This document shows positions 40,437 through 50,068 of a stretch of DNA of 64,000 nucleotides, piece after piece (position 1 is the stretch's first letter; each line of letters starts with the position of its first letter). The notes beneath the pieces are model-generated. The model saw nothing but the letters and a program-made list of their open reading frames with translations, did no database searches and was not told the DNA's origin. The position numbers were made by a program, and so were the translations under genes. The DNA comes from Candidatus Pelagibacter sp. RS39 (GTDB taxonomy: Bacteria; Pseudomonadota; Alphaproteobacteria; Pelagibacterales; Pelagibacteraceae), in assembly GCF_002101315.1 (NCBI RefSeq), contig NZ_CP020777.1:310001-374000 (forward strand), written 5' to 3'.

Positions 40437-40691
40437 ATGAAAGATAAAAATTTACCAAATGATTATAATTCATTATCTCTTGAAGAATTAACCACTGAGG
40501 CAAATAAGATGATTGAAGAATTGGAAAATCAAAAGGATTTAGGAAACTCTTTAGACAAGTATCAAGATTTAATTAAACTCAATAATATAATTGAGAAAAA
40601 ATTTCAAAAGAATATCAAAGAAATAAATGAGAAAACAAAAGAAAAGATATCCAAGATTAATCAAAAAAATAATGCAAAGAAAATTAAATAA
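40437..40691 (+). CDS. xseB: Exodeoxyribonuclease VII small subunit
   Basis: 84 residues with the XseB pattern YNSLSLEELTTEANKMIEELENQKDLGNSLDKYQDLIKLNNIIEKK (about 9-55) and a Lys-rich tail. It supports exonuclease VII, a single-strand DNA degrading enzyme. xseB-ispA-dxs is a standard alpha/gamma order, here with ispA starting inside xseB. The large subunit xseA is not in the window. Good confidence for such a small protein. Confidence 0.87.
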   Translation: MKDKNLPNDYNSLSLEELTTEANKMIEELENQKDLGNSLDKYQDLIKLNNIIEKKFQKNIKEINEKTKEKISKINQKNNAKKIK

Positions 40692-41544
40692 AATTGCAAA
40701 AGATACAAATTTGTTTTTAAGAAGATTTATTGCCAAACAAAAAAAAACAAATTTAATAGTTGCAATGAAATATGGTCTTTTTTCTGGAGGAAAAAAAATA
40801 AGATCAAAAATTTTAATTGATGTTGGGTTTCTATTTAAGTTAGATTATAAAACTCTGATCGTTATTGGTGCTGCGGTTGAATGTATTCATGCGTATTCAT
40901 TAATACATGACGATTTACCATGTATGGATGATGACTCTATAAGAAGAGGTAAACCATCAGCGCATATTAAATTTGGAGAGGCTACAGCAGTTTTAGCTGG
41001 AAATTCACTTTTAACAATGGCTTTTGAAATCTTAAGCCATAAAGACTTAAAAATTAGTGAAAAAATTAAGATTGATTTAATTAATAAAATTTCTGAAAGC
41101 TCGGGTCATCTTGGAATAGCAGGAGGACAATATTTAGATTTGAATTATGAACGTAAGAAAATTTCTCAAAATAAGATTGAAGAAATGGAAATAAAAAAAA
41201 CTGGAAAACTTTTTAGTTTTTGTTGTGCAGCACCCTTGATAATTAAGAAAAAAAGCAAAAATGATATTAAGAAATTTGAAAATATTGGTGCTGACATAGG
41301 TTTGTTGTTTCAAGTTGCTGATGATTTGATTGATTATAAAGGAAGTTTGCTTGTTGCAGGAAAAAAAACTGGTAAGGATAAAAAAAAAGGAAAAGCAACT
41401 CTAATTAGTTTACTAGGATACAAAAATACTATTAAATATGCTGATAATTTGATTTTAAAAATTAATCGTAAATTAAAAAGATATGGATCTAAATCAAGAA
41501 ATTTATCTGAAACATTAAATTATATTTTGAATAGAAACAAATGA
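40672..41544 (+). CDS. ispA: Farnesyl/geranylgeranyl diphosphate synthase (IspA-like)
   Basis: 290 residues from an ATG at 40672, preferred to an earlier Met at 40627 that lies deep inside xseB. First aspartate-rich motif [15 protein letters not shown] (about residue 80), second DDLIDY (about 220), [14 protein letters not shown] near the end. It condenses IPP with allylic diphosphates to C15 (or C20) products, upstream of quinone, bactoprenol and carotenoid/retinal lipids. It overlaps xseB by 20 bases and dxs by 4. Chain length is not decided by sequence here. Confidence 0.93.
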   Translation: MQRKLNKIAKDTNLFLRRFIAKQKKTNLIVAMKYGLFSGGKKIRSKILIDVGFLFKLDYKTLIVIGAAVECIHAYSLIHDDLPCMDDDSIRRGKPSAHIKFGEATAVLAGNSLLTMAFEILSHKDLKISEKIKIDLINKISESSGHLGIAGGQYLDLNYERKKISQNKIEEMEIKKTGKLFSFCCAAPLIIKKKSKNDIKKFENIGADIGLLFQVADDLIDYKGSLLVAGKKTGKDKKKGKATLISLLGYKNTIKYADNLILKINRKLKRYGSKSRNLSETLNYILNRNK

Positions 41545-43454
41545 AAAAAAAATATGAACTGTTAGATGAGATTAATTTTCCGTCGGATTTAAAAAAAATA
41601 CCTGAGTCAAAATTACAAAAAGTTGCTGATGAATTAAGAGATGAAATGATTGATGCTGTGTCAGTAACTGGTGGACATCTTGGGGCAAGTCTCGGAGTGG
41701 TAGAATTAACTGTTGCTTTACATTATGTCTTTAATACACCAAATGATAAGTTAATCTGGGATGTGGGTCATCAGTGTTATCCACATAAAATTTTAACTGG
41801 CAGAAAAGATAGAATTAGAACTTTAAGACAAGGAAATGGTCTTTCTGGTTTTACAAAAAGATCTGAAAGTGAATACGATCCATTCGGTGCTGCGCACAGT
41901 TCAACATCAATTTCATCAGCACTAGGTATAGCAGAAGCAAATAAACTGTCCAATAAATCAGACAATGTAATTGCAGTAATTGGTGACGGCGCAATCAGCG
42001 CAGGAATGGCTTATGAAGCTATGAATAATGCTGGTGCCTCAAAAACTAAGATGATCGTAATTCTAAATGATAATGATATGTCGATTGCTCGACCAGTAGG
42101 AGCAATGAGTACTTATTTAGCAAAAATTTTTTCGGGGAAAATTTATTTTAGTTTAAGAGAGACTATCAAATTAATAATGTCAGCCTTTTCAAAAAGGTTT
42201 AGTGCAAAGGCTGGTAAAGCAGAAGATTTACTTAGATCTGCTTTTACAGGTGGAACTTTGTTCAGTTCACTTGGATTTTATTACATTGGTCCAATAGATG
42301 GCCATGATTTAAATTCATTAATTCCAATTTTAAAAAATGCGAGAGATTCTAAGCATGAAGGACCAATTTTAATTCACATTAAATCGAAAAAAGGAAAAGG
42401 TTATACTTTTGCTGAGGAGGCAAAGGATAATTATCATGGAGTATCAAAGTTTAATGTCAAAACTGGTGAGCAACTAAAGAGTACAAGTAAATTACCATCA
42501 TATACAAAGGTTTTTGCAAACACCTTAATTCAACATGCCAAAAAGGACAGTAAAATCGTAGCTATTACTGCTGCTATGCCTGATGGCACTGGTCTAGATA
42601 TTTTTCGCAAAGAATTTCCAGATAGGACTTTTGATGTTGGGATTGCAGAGCAACACGCAGTTACATTTGCTGCAGGTTTAGCTACTGAAAACTTTAAACC
42701 CTACGCAGCTATTTATTCCACTTTTCTTCAAAGAGCTTATGATCAAGTAGTTCACGATGTAGCAATTCAAAGTTTACCTGTTAGATTTGCAATAGATAGA
42801 GCAGGACTTGTTGGAGCTGATGGACCAACACATGCTGGTAGTTTTGACACAACATATTTAACCACTTTACCAAATTTTATTGTCATGGCAGCAAGTGATG
42901 AAGCTGAGCTAGTAAGAATGATAAATACTTCAACCGAAATTAATGATAGACCTTGTGCATTCAGGTACCCAAGAGGAACAGGATTTGGTTCAACTCTTCC
43001 ATCAATAAATGAAAAAATTGAGATAGGGAAATCAAAAATTATCAAAGAGGGAAAAAAATTAGCGATCTTAAATTTTGGAGCAAGATTGAGCGAGACTTTG
43101 AAGGCTGCAGAAAATTTATTAAAAAAAGGTGTGCCAATAACAGTTGTTGATGCTAGATTTGCAAAACCTCTAGATGAAAATCTCATTTGGCAATTAGCTA
43201 CAACTCATGAAGCAATTATGACAATTGAAGAGGGTTCAATTGGTGGTTTCGGATCTCATGTGGTGAATTTTTTGACAAAAAAAGGTTTAATGGACTCTAA
43301 TTTAAAATTTAGATCATTAACATTACCAGATATTTTTATTGATCAAGATACTCCAGACAAAATGTATAAAGTGGCAAATCTTGATTCAGTTTCAATTGAG
43401 GAAAAAGTTTTAGATTTACTAAATTCCAATATAGTTTTGAAAAAACAAAATTAA
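41541..43454 (+). CDS. dxs: 1-deoxy-D-xylulose-5-phosphate synthase
   Basis: 637 residues. N-terminal TPP domain with [53 protein letters not shown] and the NDNDMSIA motif; central domain with [17 protein letters not shown] and [14 protein letters not shown]. It makes DXP from pyruvate and glyceraldehyde 3-phosphate, the first step of the MEP isoprenoid pathway. Its stop shares TTAA (43451-43454) with the stop of aroC. Secure. Confidence 0.97.
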   Translation: MKKKYELLDEINFPSDLKKIPESKLQKVADELRDEMIDAVSVTGGHLGASLGVVELTVALHYVFNTPNDKLIWDVGHQCYPHKILTGRKDRIRTLRQGNGLSGFTKRSESEYDPFGAAHSSTSISSALGIAEANKLSNKSDNVIAVIGDGAISAGMAYEAMNNAGASKTKMIVILNDNDMSIARPVGAMSTYLAKIFSGKIYFSLRETIKLIMSAFSKRFSAKAGKAEDLLRSAFTGGTLFSSLGFYYIGPIDGHDLNSLIPILKNARDSKHEGPILIHIKSKKGKGYTFAEEAKDNYHGVSKFNVKTGEQLKSTSKLPSYTKVFANTLIQHAKKDSKIVAITAAMPDGTGLDIFRKEFPDRTFDVGIAEQHAVTFAAGLATENFKPYAAIYSTFLQRAYDQVVHDVAIQSLPVRFAIDRAGLVGADGPTHAGSFDTTYLTTLPNFIVMAASDEAELVRMINTSTEINDRPCAFRYPRGTGFGSTLPSINEKIEIGKSKIIKEGKKLAILNFGARLSETLKAAENLLKKGVPITVVDARFAKPLDENLIWQLATTHEAIMTIEEGSIGGFGSHVVNFLTKKGLMDSNLKFRSLTLPDIFIDQDTPDKMYKVANLDSVSIEEKVLDLLNSNIVLKKQN

Positions 43455-44533
43455 CTACACTGAGCTTTGTGTAGAAGGTAATGATCTAATAAAACGCAAG
43501 ATAACATTGCTTCACCAACTGGCACAGCTCTAATACCCACACATGGATCATGTCTACCTTTTACTGAAATACTAGTATTCTTTCCAAACTTATTAATTGT
43601 TTTTCTACTTTTTAAAATTGATGACGTTGGTTTTACAGCAAAAGAAACAATTATTTCTTGACCTGAAGAAATACCTCCTAGAATACCTCCAGCGTTATTA
43701 GATTTAAATTTTGTTTTTTTCCTATTTTGAGAAATTTCATCTGAATTCTCCTCACCCGATAATTGCGCTGAGTTCATACCTGAGCCAATATTAACTCCTT
43801 TTACAGCATTTATACTCATCATTGCTGATGCTATGTCGGAATCTAATTTTGAGTATATAGGTGCGCCTAATCCAGCAGGAATACCGTTAGCTCTTACTTC
43901 GATTATTGCTCCACATGACGATCCAGCTTTTCTGATACTTAACAAGTATTTTTCCCAAATTTTTAACATTGATTTATCTGGGCAAAAAAATGGATTTTTA
44001 GAAATTATCTTATTATCCCATTTATTGGTATCACATCCTAATATTCCCAGCTGGGTAACAGCTCCAGTGATTTTAAATTTTTTTCCTAATTTATTTTCTA
44101 AAACTTTTTTTGCCACAGCACCTGCTGCAACTCTTGCAGCTGTTTCTCTTGCAGATGATCTACCACCACCTCTGTAGTCTCTTATTCCATACTTTTTAAA
44201 ATATGTGAAATCAGCATGTCCTGGTCTAAATTTATCTTTAATATCATTATAATCCTTTGAACGCATATCTTCATTGTAAATTATCAATGATATTGGTGTC
44301 CCAGTCGTTTTTCCTTCAAAAACTCCTGAAAGAATTTGAACCTTGTCACTCTCCTTTCTTTGAGTAGTAAACTTTGATTGCCCAGGTTTCCGTTTGTTTA
44401 ATTCTTTTTGAATATCGGCTTCTTTTAATGGTATTAATGGTGGACACCCATCTATAATACACCCTATAGCTGGACCATGGGATTCTCCCCAAGTTGTAAA
44501 ACGAAAAGACTTTCCAAAAGTATTAAATGACAT
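43451..44533 (-). CDS. aroC: Chorismate synthase
   Basis: 360 residues starting [29 protein letters not shown], the AroC signature, with [39 protein letters not shown] (about 103-140) and a C-terminal [18 protein letters not shown]. It makes chorismate with reduced FMN in aromatic synthesis. It is divergent from pdxH by 33 bases. Length is normal. Secure. Confidence 0.97.
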   Translation of the reverse strand: MSFNTFGKSFRFTTWGESHGPAIGCIIDGCPPLIPLKEADIQKELNKRKPGQSKFTTQRKESDKVQILSGVFEGKTTGTPISLIIYNEDMRSKDYNDIKDKFRPGHADFTYFKKYGIRDYRGGGRSSARETAARVAAGAVAKKVLENKLGKKFKITGAVTQLGILGCDTNKWDNKIISKNPFFCPDKSMLKIWEKYLLSIRKAGSSCGAIIEVRANGIPAGLGAPIYSKLDSDIASAMMSINAVKGVNIGSGMNSAQLSGEENSDEISQNRKKTKFKSNNAGGILGGISSGQEIIVSFAVKPTSSILKSRKTINKFGKNTSISVKGRHDPCVGIRAVPVGEAMLSCVLLDHYLLHKAQCS

Positions 44534-44566
44534 TATTTATATTGTATAGATTATTTTGTTAAAATT

Positions 44567-45193
44567 ATGAATCAAAAAAACTCACTTGGGCTTAATAAAT
44601 GCTTCTTAGATCTTGATAATCCATTTCAACTATTTCAAAGATGGTTTGAGGAGGCTAAAAAAAAAGAAGTTAATGATCCTAATGCTTTAGCACTTGGTAC
44701 AGCAAATAAAGAGGGTATTCCCTCAGTAAGAATGGTTCTGCTCAAAGGTCATAGTGAAAAAGGATTTGTTTTTTATACAAATTTAAACAGTCAGAAAGGT
44801 AATGAAATTAAAGAAAACCCGAATGCCACAATGTGCTTTCATTGGAAAAGTTTACTAAGACAAATAAGGATAGTTGGAACATTGAAACAAGTAGATGATC
44901 AAACTGCTGATGAGTACTATAACTCAAGAGCATATGATAGCAGAATAGGTGCTTGGGCCTCAAAACAAAGTAGTATTCTCCATTCTAGAGATGAACTTTT
45001 AGATGCTTTAGAGAATTATAAAAAAAAATATAATGACAAAGATAATGTACCTAGACCAAGCCATTGGTCTGGCTGGAATTTAACACCTTCCACAATTGAA
45101 TTTTGGTTAGATGGAGATAACAGAATACATGAAAGATTAAAGTATTCTTTAGATAAAAATGGTAGTTGGACAAAAAGCCTTTTAAGTCCTTAA
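44567..45193 (+). CDS. pdxH: Pyridoxamine/pyridoxine 5'-phosphate oxidase
   Basis: 208 residues with DPNALALGTAN, PSVRMVLLKGHSEKGFVFYTN, GNPNATMCFHWKSLLRQIRIVG and the C-terminal P.HWSGWNLTP.TIEFW...NRIHERL motif, all typical PdxH elements. FMN-dependent oxidation of PNP/PMP to pyridoxal phosphate. The last bases TTAA (45190-45193) are shared with the ispB stop on the other strand. Secure. Confidence 0.95.
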   Translation: MNQKNSLGLNKCFLDLDNPFQLFQRWFEEAKKKEVNDPNALALGTANKEGIPSVRMVLLKGHSEKGFVFYTNLNSQKGNEIKENPNATMCFHWKSLLRQIRIVGTLKQVDDQTADEYYNSRAYDSRIGAWASKQSSILHSRDELLDALENYKKKYNDKDNVPRPSHWSGWNLTPSTIEFWLDGDNRIHERLKYSLDKNGSWTKSLLSP

Positions 45194-46203
45194 AAATCTC
45201 TAGACAAACTAAATGAAGTTAAATTTTCAAGCATATTTTTTTCATTACAATCTTTAAATATCGATAATGAGTTTGAAGCTAAATTTATGTAATGGTTTGC
45301 TTTTTTATAACATTCTTTAATAACTTCATATTGTTTTATTAAAGATAATGTATAATTAAAATCACTTTCATTTCTATTGTCTTTTAAAAAAATATCTTTA
45401 AGAGTTTCTTTTTCTTTCAAATTCGCTTTTTGAAATAACAAGATTATTGGAAGAGTAATTTTCCCTTCATAAAAATCTTTTCCAATTTTTTTTCCGAATA
45501 ATTTTAATTCAGAGTTATAATCTAAAGTATCATCAGCTATTTGAAAAGTTAAACCCAAATTCCTTCCATAAAATTCTAAAGCCTCTTTTTCTTTTGATGT
45601 CACATCTGACAAAATTGCACCAACTTTAGTAGCTGCTGCAAATAATTCAGCAGTTTTTGCAGAAATTATTCTTAAATAAGTTTCCTCCAACATATCCACC
45701 TCACCTCTATGTTGTAACTGAAGAACCTCACCTTGAGCAATCTTAGATGAAGTTGAAGATAATAATTTTAAGACTTCAATATTTCCATCATCTACCATCA
45801 TTTCGAAACATCTACTAAGCAAATAATCTCCAACCAAAACAGAAGAATGGTTATCCCAAACTTTGTTTAAAGTTTTTCTCCCCCTTCTAATAGATCCATT
45901 ATCTATTACATCATCATGCATTAAAGTTGCTGAGTGAATAAGTTCAACACAAGCAGCCAAATTAATATCTCTAGTTCCTTTTGCATATCCACATAATTTT
46001 GCAGAACCTAAAGTTAGTAAGGCTCTTAATCTCTTTCCGCCTGTATCGAGGTGATAGTTTGTCATTTTATGAACTAAGTCTACTTTGCTCTCTAATTTAG
46101 ACTTTATTTTTTCTTCAACTAACATCAATCTATCTTCAACTGAATTTTTTAGTTGAAAATATGAATTATTAATTTTGTTTTTTAATTGTATGACACTTCC
46201 CAT
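45190..46203 (-). CDS. ispB: Long-chain polyprenyl diphosphate synthase (IspB-like)
   Basis: 337 residues. First Asp-rich motif LMHDDVIDNGSIRRGRKT (about 93), second DDTLDYNSELKLFGKKIGKDFYEGKITLP (about 222), GGKRLRALL early. It makes the C40-C50 side chain of ubiquinone, distinct from the shorter-chain enzyme at 40.7 kb. It is divergent from the sppA-like gene over 113 bases containing a promoter-like sequence. Secure as a trans-polyprenyl synthase; exact chain length is inference. Confidence 0.93.
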   Translation of the reverse strand: MGSVIQLKNKINNSYFQLKNSVEDRLMLVEEKIKSKLESKVDLVHKMTNYHLDTGGKRLRALLTLGSAKLCGYAKGTRDINLAACVELIHSATLMHDDVIDNGSIRRGRKTLNKVWDNHSSVLVGDYLLSRCFEMMVDDGNIEVLKLLSSTSSKIAQGEVLQLQHRGEVDMLEETYLRIISAKTAELFAAATKVGAILSDVTSKEKEALEFYGRNLGLTFQIADDTLDYNSELKLFGKKIGKDFYEGKITLPIILLFQKANLKEKETLKDIFLKDNRNESDFNYTLSLIKQYEVIKECYKKANHYINLASNSLSIFKDCNEKNMLENLTSFSLSRDF

Positions 46204-46248
46204 TAATTGAGCAAATTAGTATAATAGGTTGCTTTTTATACTTATCAA

Positions 46249-46276
46249 TTGACGCACCTGAATCTTCAATTATAAG
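46249..46276 (+). promoter_or_regulatory. Putative promoter of the sppA-glyQS-ppdK run
   Basis: TTGACG (46249-46254) and TATAAG (46271-46276), spaced 16 bases apart, lie about 40 bases before the sppA start. The same TATAAG and 16-base spacing occur at the 5S promoter. A second TATAAT at 46220-46225 lies further upstream in this ispB-sppA gap. Confidence 0.5.
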
Positions 46277-46316
46277 GTGTCTTTATATTCATAAAAAAAT
46301 TCTATAAATATTAATA

Positions 46317-47123
46317 ATGCTCTCTTTTTTTAAAAAGAAAAAAATTATTCCACATATTAAGCTAAGTGGAGTTATTGGGAATGTGGGGAAATTTAAACAA
46401 GGTATAGATTTTTCTGGCCAAGAAGACATTATTACAAAAGCATTTTCTCTAAAAAAAGCACCATGTGTTGCTATAACAATAAACTCTCCTGGAGGTTCTC
46501 CTGTTCAATCACATTTAATTTACAGCTTAATTAGACAACAGGCAAAAAAAAATAAAAAAAAAGTAATTGTTTTTGCCGAAGATGTAGCAGCTTCAGGCGG
46601 ATATCTAATAGCTTGTGCTGGAGATGAAATTTATGCGAACTCAAGTTCAATAATAGGCTCAATAGGAGTAATCTACTCTTCTTTTGGTTTTACAGAATTG
46701 ATAAAAAAGATAGGTGTTGAGAGAAGAGTGCATACTGCTGGGAAAAATAAAAGTACATTAGACCCATTTCAAGATGAAAAAAAGGAAGACATCGAAAGAT
46801 TAAAAAAAATACAATTAGATCTACATAAAGATTTCATAGAGGTGGTCGAAAAAAGCAGGTCATCAAAACTTAAAAAATCTGAAGTAGAATTATTTTCAGG
46901 TGAATTTTGGTCAGGTAGAAAAGCCAAAGATCTTGGTTTGATAGATGATATAGGAAATGCAAATCAGATATTAAGAGAAAAATTTGGAGAAGATGTTGTT
47001 ATTAAAAAATTTGAAAAATCAAAAAGCTGGCTTAGTAAAAAATTGTCGTCTTCAAATGATCATGTCGATCAATTAGCAAACATATTAGAGGAAAAATCAG
47101 TTTGGCAAAAATATGGCCTCTAA
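46317..47123 (+). CDS. Signal peptide peptidase SppA-like (S49 family, short form)
   Basis: 268 residues with a short basic N-terminus and no obvious membrane helix. Motifs [10 protein letters not shown] (57-66), AASGGY with the likely nucleophile Ser93, [14 protein letters not shown] (112-125) and [10 protein letters not shown] with the likely base Lys145 match the S49 short-form peptidases. Members degrade cleaved signal peptides or act in envelope turnover. It overlaps the glyQ start by 11 bases. The lack of a TM anchor, if real, would make it cytoplasmic or membrane-peripheral. Confidence 0.9.
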   Translation: MLSFFKKKKIIPHIKLSGVIGNVGKFKQGIDFSGQEDIITKAFSLKKAPCVAITINSPGGSPVQSHLIYSLIRQQAKKNKKKVIVFAEDVAASGGYLIACAGDEIYANSSSIIGSIGVIYSSFGFTELIKKIGVERRVHTAGKNKSTLDPFQDEKKEDIERLKKIQLDLHKDFIEVVEKSRSSKLKKSEVELFSGEFWSGRKAKDLGLIDDIGNANQILREKFGEDVVIKKFEKSKSWLSKKLSSSNDHVDQLANILEEKSVWQKYGL

Positions 47124-47994
47124 AAAAATTAAAAAAAAACCAAAATTTCAAACTTTCCAAGATACAATTATAAATCTTCAAAAATTTTGGAGTAAAAATG
47201 GATGTGTAATTTTACAACCTTATGATATGGAAGTTGGAGCTGGAACATTTCATCCAGCTACCACTCTAAGATCTCTTGGACCTAAGCCATGGAAAGCAGC
47301 GTATGTTCAACCTTCACGAAGACCTACAGATGGAAGATATGGAGATAATCCAAATAGACTTCAGCATTATTATCAATTTCAAGTTATAATAAAACCCTCT
47401 CCAATTAATATTAAAAAACTTTATTTAAATAGTTTGTCGGTAATAGGAATTAATCATAAAGAGCACGATATTAGATTTGTTGAAGATGATTGGGAAAGCC
47501 CAACTCTAGGTGCTGCAGGTCTTGGGTGGGAAGTTTGGTGTGATGGCATGGAAATATCTCAATTTACATATTTTCAACAAATGGCAGGTTTTCAATGTAA
47601 ACCAGTGTCAGTGGAGATAACCTACGGCCTTGAAAGAATTTGTATGTTTACCCAGCAGAAAAAAAACGTTTATGATTTAGTTTGGAATGATGAAGGTATT
47701 GATTACAGGGAAGTTTTTCATCAATCAGAAAAAGAATTTTCAGCTTATAACTTTGAGCATGCTAATACAGAAAACTTATTTAAAATATTTGATATGCATG
47801 AGAGTGAAGCAAAATCATTAGTTGAAAAAAATATATCTTTACCTGCATACGATCAATGTTTGAAAGCAAGTCATATATTTAACGTATTAGATGCTCGCGG
47901 AGCAATTAGTGTTGCGCAAAGAGCAGAATATATTGGTCGAATAAGAGAAATTACAAAACAAGCTGCTACAATTTGGGTACAGTCGCAAACATAG
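47113..47994 (+). CDS. glyQ: Glycyl-tRNA synthetase alpha subunit
   Basis: 293 residues, with [63 protein letters not shown], a near-invariant GlyQ core, and [19 protein letters not shown]. This is the class II catalytic subunit of the bacterial alpha2beta2 enzyme. It overlaps sppA-like by 11 bases and precedes glyS by 1 base. Secure. Confidence 0.98.
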   Translation: MASKKIKKKPKFQTFQDTIINLQKFWSKNGCVILQPYDMEVGAGTFHPATTLRSLGPKPWKAAYVQPSRRPTDGRYGDNPNRLQHYYQFQVIIKPSPINIKKLYLNSLSVIGINHKEHDIRFVEDDWESPTLGAAGLGWEVWCDGMEISQFTYFQQMAGFQCKPVSVEITYGLERICMFTQQKKNVYDLVWNDEGIDYREVFHQSEKEFSAYNFEHANTENLFKIFDMHESEAKSLVEKNISLPAYDQCLKASHIFNVLDARGAISVAQRAEYIGRIREITKQAATIWVQSQT

Positions 47995-47995
47995 A

Positions 47996-50068
47996 ATGTC
48001 AGAATTTTTTTTAGAGCTATTTAGTGAAGAAATTCCTGCTGGGCTTCAAAAAAATTTAAGAGAAAAAATTTTTGAAGATTTTAAAAATTTATTCGAGGAA
48101 AAATCAATTAGATCAAAAAAAAATTTTTCTTTTTCAACTCCAAATAGATTAGTTTTAGTTTTTGAAGGCCTAGATAAACAAATTAAGATTAAATCTAAAG
48201 AGATTAAAGGCCCTAAAACTAGCGCTCCTGAACAAGCGTTGGAGGGTTTTTTGAGATCAAACAAAATTAACAAAAAGGATTTATTTAAAAAAAAAACCGA
48301 AAAGGATGAATTTTATTTTTACAAAACTGTAGCAACCTCATTAAAGACATATGATTTACTCACTGAATTCATTCCAAAAATTTTGAGTAACTATCAATGG
48401 AAAAAATCAATGAAATGGGGTGAATTTGATTTAAATTGGGGAAGACCATTAAAATCAATTTTATCAATATTTGATAAAAAAATTGTAAGCTTTAAATTTC
48501 ATCATTTAACTTCCTCTAATTTGACTTTTTTAGATAAAGATTTTGAAGAAAAAAAAAGATCTTTTGAAAATTTTAAGAAATATGAAAAATTTTTTGAAGA
48601 TAATGGAGTGATCATTAATCAAAATAAAAGATTAAAAATAATCAATAAATCTTTTTTAAAGATATTAGGGAAAAAAGGGTTAAAAATTAATGAAAATCCC
48701 AAGTTGATAGATGAGGTTGTAAATTTAGTAGATAGCCCAAATGTTTTATTGTGCAAATTTGATAAAAAATTTTTATCGGTTCCAAAAGAGATTTTGACCC
48801 TAACAATGGAGTCTCACCAGAAATATTTTCCAACATTTAATGACAAAAATGAAATTACAAATGAATTTTTAATTGTAACAAATAAAAAAGATAAAAAAGG
48901 TCTCATTAAAATAGGTAATGAAAGAGTAGTTGATGCAAGATTAAGTGATGCAGAATTTTTTTGGAATAAAGATAAAACTCAAAATTTAGTTAAAAAGGTA
49001 TCAGAATTAAAATCAATGAATTTTTTTAAGGGTCTTGGATCTTATTTTGACAAAGTTCAGCGAATGAGAAAAATTGGTGGAATGATTTCAGATGAGTTAT
49101 TAATTAGTAAAGAAAAAGTAGAATTGTCTGCATCAATCTGTAAGACCGATCTTACCTCTGATCTTGTTGGTGAATTTCCTGAACTTCAAGGACTTATGGG
49201 AGGATATTTTTCTGAACATCAAGGATTTGATAAAGATATTTCTCTAGCTATTTCAGAACAATATTTACCAATCGGTCTCAATTCAATGGTCCCAAAAAAA
49301 CCATTTAGTGTTGCATTATCGATTACAGACAAGATTGATACCTTAGTGGGCTTTTTTGGTATAAACGAGAAACCTACAAGTTCAAAAGATCCATTAGCAT
49401 TAAGAAGAATTGCTCTAGGTATAATAAGAACCACTATAGAAAATAAAAAGAATTTAAAAATAAATGATCTTATGAATTACTCTTCACGCCTTTACGATGA
49501 CCAAGGATACAATCTTGATAATAAAGATTTACAAAAAGAATTATATAATTTCTTAAAAGATAGATTTAGATACTATCTTAAAGAAAAAGAAATACGTTAT
49601 GATATAATCGAAGCCACTTTATCATCATTTTCGTTAAATAATTTATTTTCGTCTTTTGAAAAAGCAAAATGTCTCAACAAGGTAATTAGGAGTCAAATTG
49701 GTATGGACATAAATTCAAGTTATAAAAGAGCTTCTAATATTTTAGAACATGAGATGAAAAATAATGAAATTGAAATAAATGACACAACTGATCCTGGTAT
49801 TTTTAAAAGTGAATTTGAAAAAAACTTATATAAAAAGATAAATGATATCAAAAAATATTATTCTACCTTAAATAATGATGAAAACTGTGAAAAATCTCTA
49901 TCAATTTTAGCTGAAAGTAAAAAAGAAGTTTTTGAATTTTTTGATAACGTAAAAGTTAATGAAGATAACGAAACTTTAAGAAAAAACCGTTTGGAACTTA
50001 TTAATATGTTATGTAAAACGTTTCAAAATTATATAAATTTTCAATTTTTAAAAGCTAATAATGAATAA
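47996..50068 (+). CDS. glyS: Glycyl-tRNA synthetase beta subunit
   Basis: 690 residues, normal length. N-terminal SEFFLELFSEEIPAGLQK, central SHQKYFPTFNDKNE, DKIDTLVGFFGINEKPTSSKDPLALRR with the HD-domain-like middle, and a C-terminal anticodon-binding helical domain. It pairs with GlyQ. Lys-rich as typical here. Its last bases overlap the ppdK start by 8. Secure. Confidence 0.96.
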   Translation: MSEFFLELFSEEIPAGLQKNLREKIFEDFKNLFEEKSIRSKKNFSFSTPNRLVLVFEGLDKQIKIKSKEIKGPKTSAPEQALEGFLRSNKINKKDLFKKKTEKDEFYFYKTVATSLKTYDLLTEFIPKILSNYQWKKSMKWGEFDLNWGRPLKSILSIFDKKIVSFKFHHLTSSNLTFLDKDFEEKKRSFENFKKYEKFFEDNGVIINQNKRLKIINKSFLKILGKKGLKINENPKLIDEVVNLVDSPNVLLCKFDKKFLSVPKEILTLTMESHQKYFPTFNDKNEITNEFLIVTNKKDKKGLIKIGNERVVDARLSDAEFFWNKDKTQNLVKKVSELKSMNFFKGLGSYFDKVQRMRKIGGMISDELLISKEKVELSASICKTDLTSDLVGEFPELQGLMGGYFSEHQGFDKDISLAISEQYLPIGLNSMVPKKPFSVALSITDKIDTLVGFFGINEKPTSSKDPLALRRIALGIIRTTIENKKNLKINDLMNYSSRLYDDQGYNLDNKDLQKELYNFLKDRFRYYLKEKEIRYDIIEATLSSFSLNNLFSSFEKAKCLNKVIRSQIGMDINSSYKRASNILEHEMKNNEIEINDTTDPGIFKSEFEKNLYKKINDIKKYYSTLNNDENCEKSLSILAESKKEVFEFFDNVKVNEDNETLRKNRLELINMLCKTFQNYINFQFLKANNE

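Noticed and set aside
46204-46316. CACCT...AGGTG inverted repeat in the ispB-sppA gap as a possible riboswitch or small RNA
   Set aside because: The stem is only 5 bp with a 15-base loop and it overlaps the likely -35/-10 of sppA, so a promoter explains the gap better.
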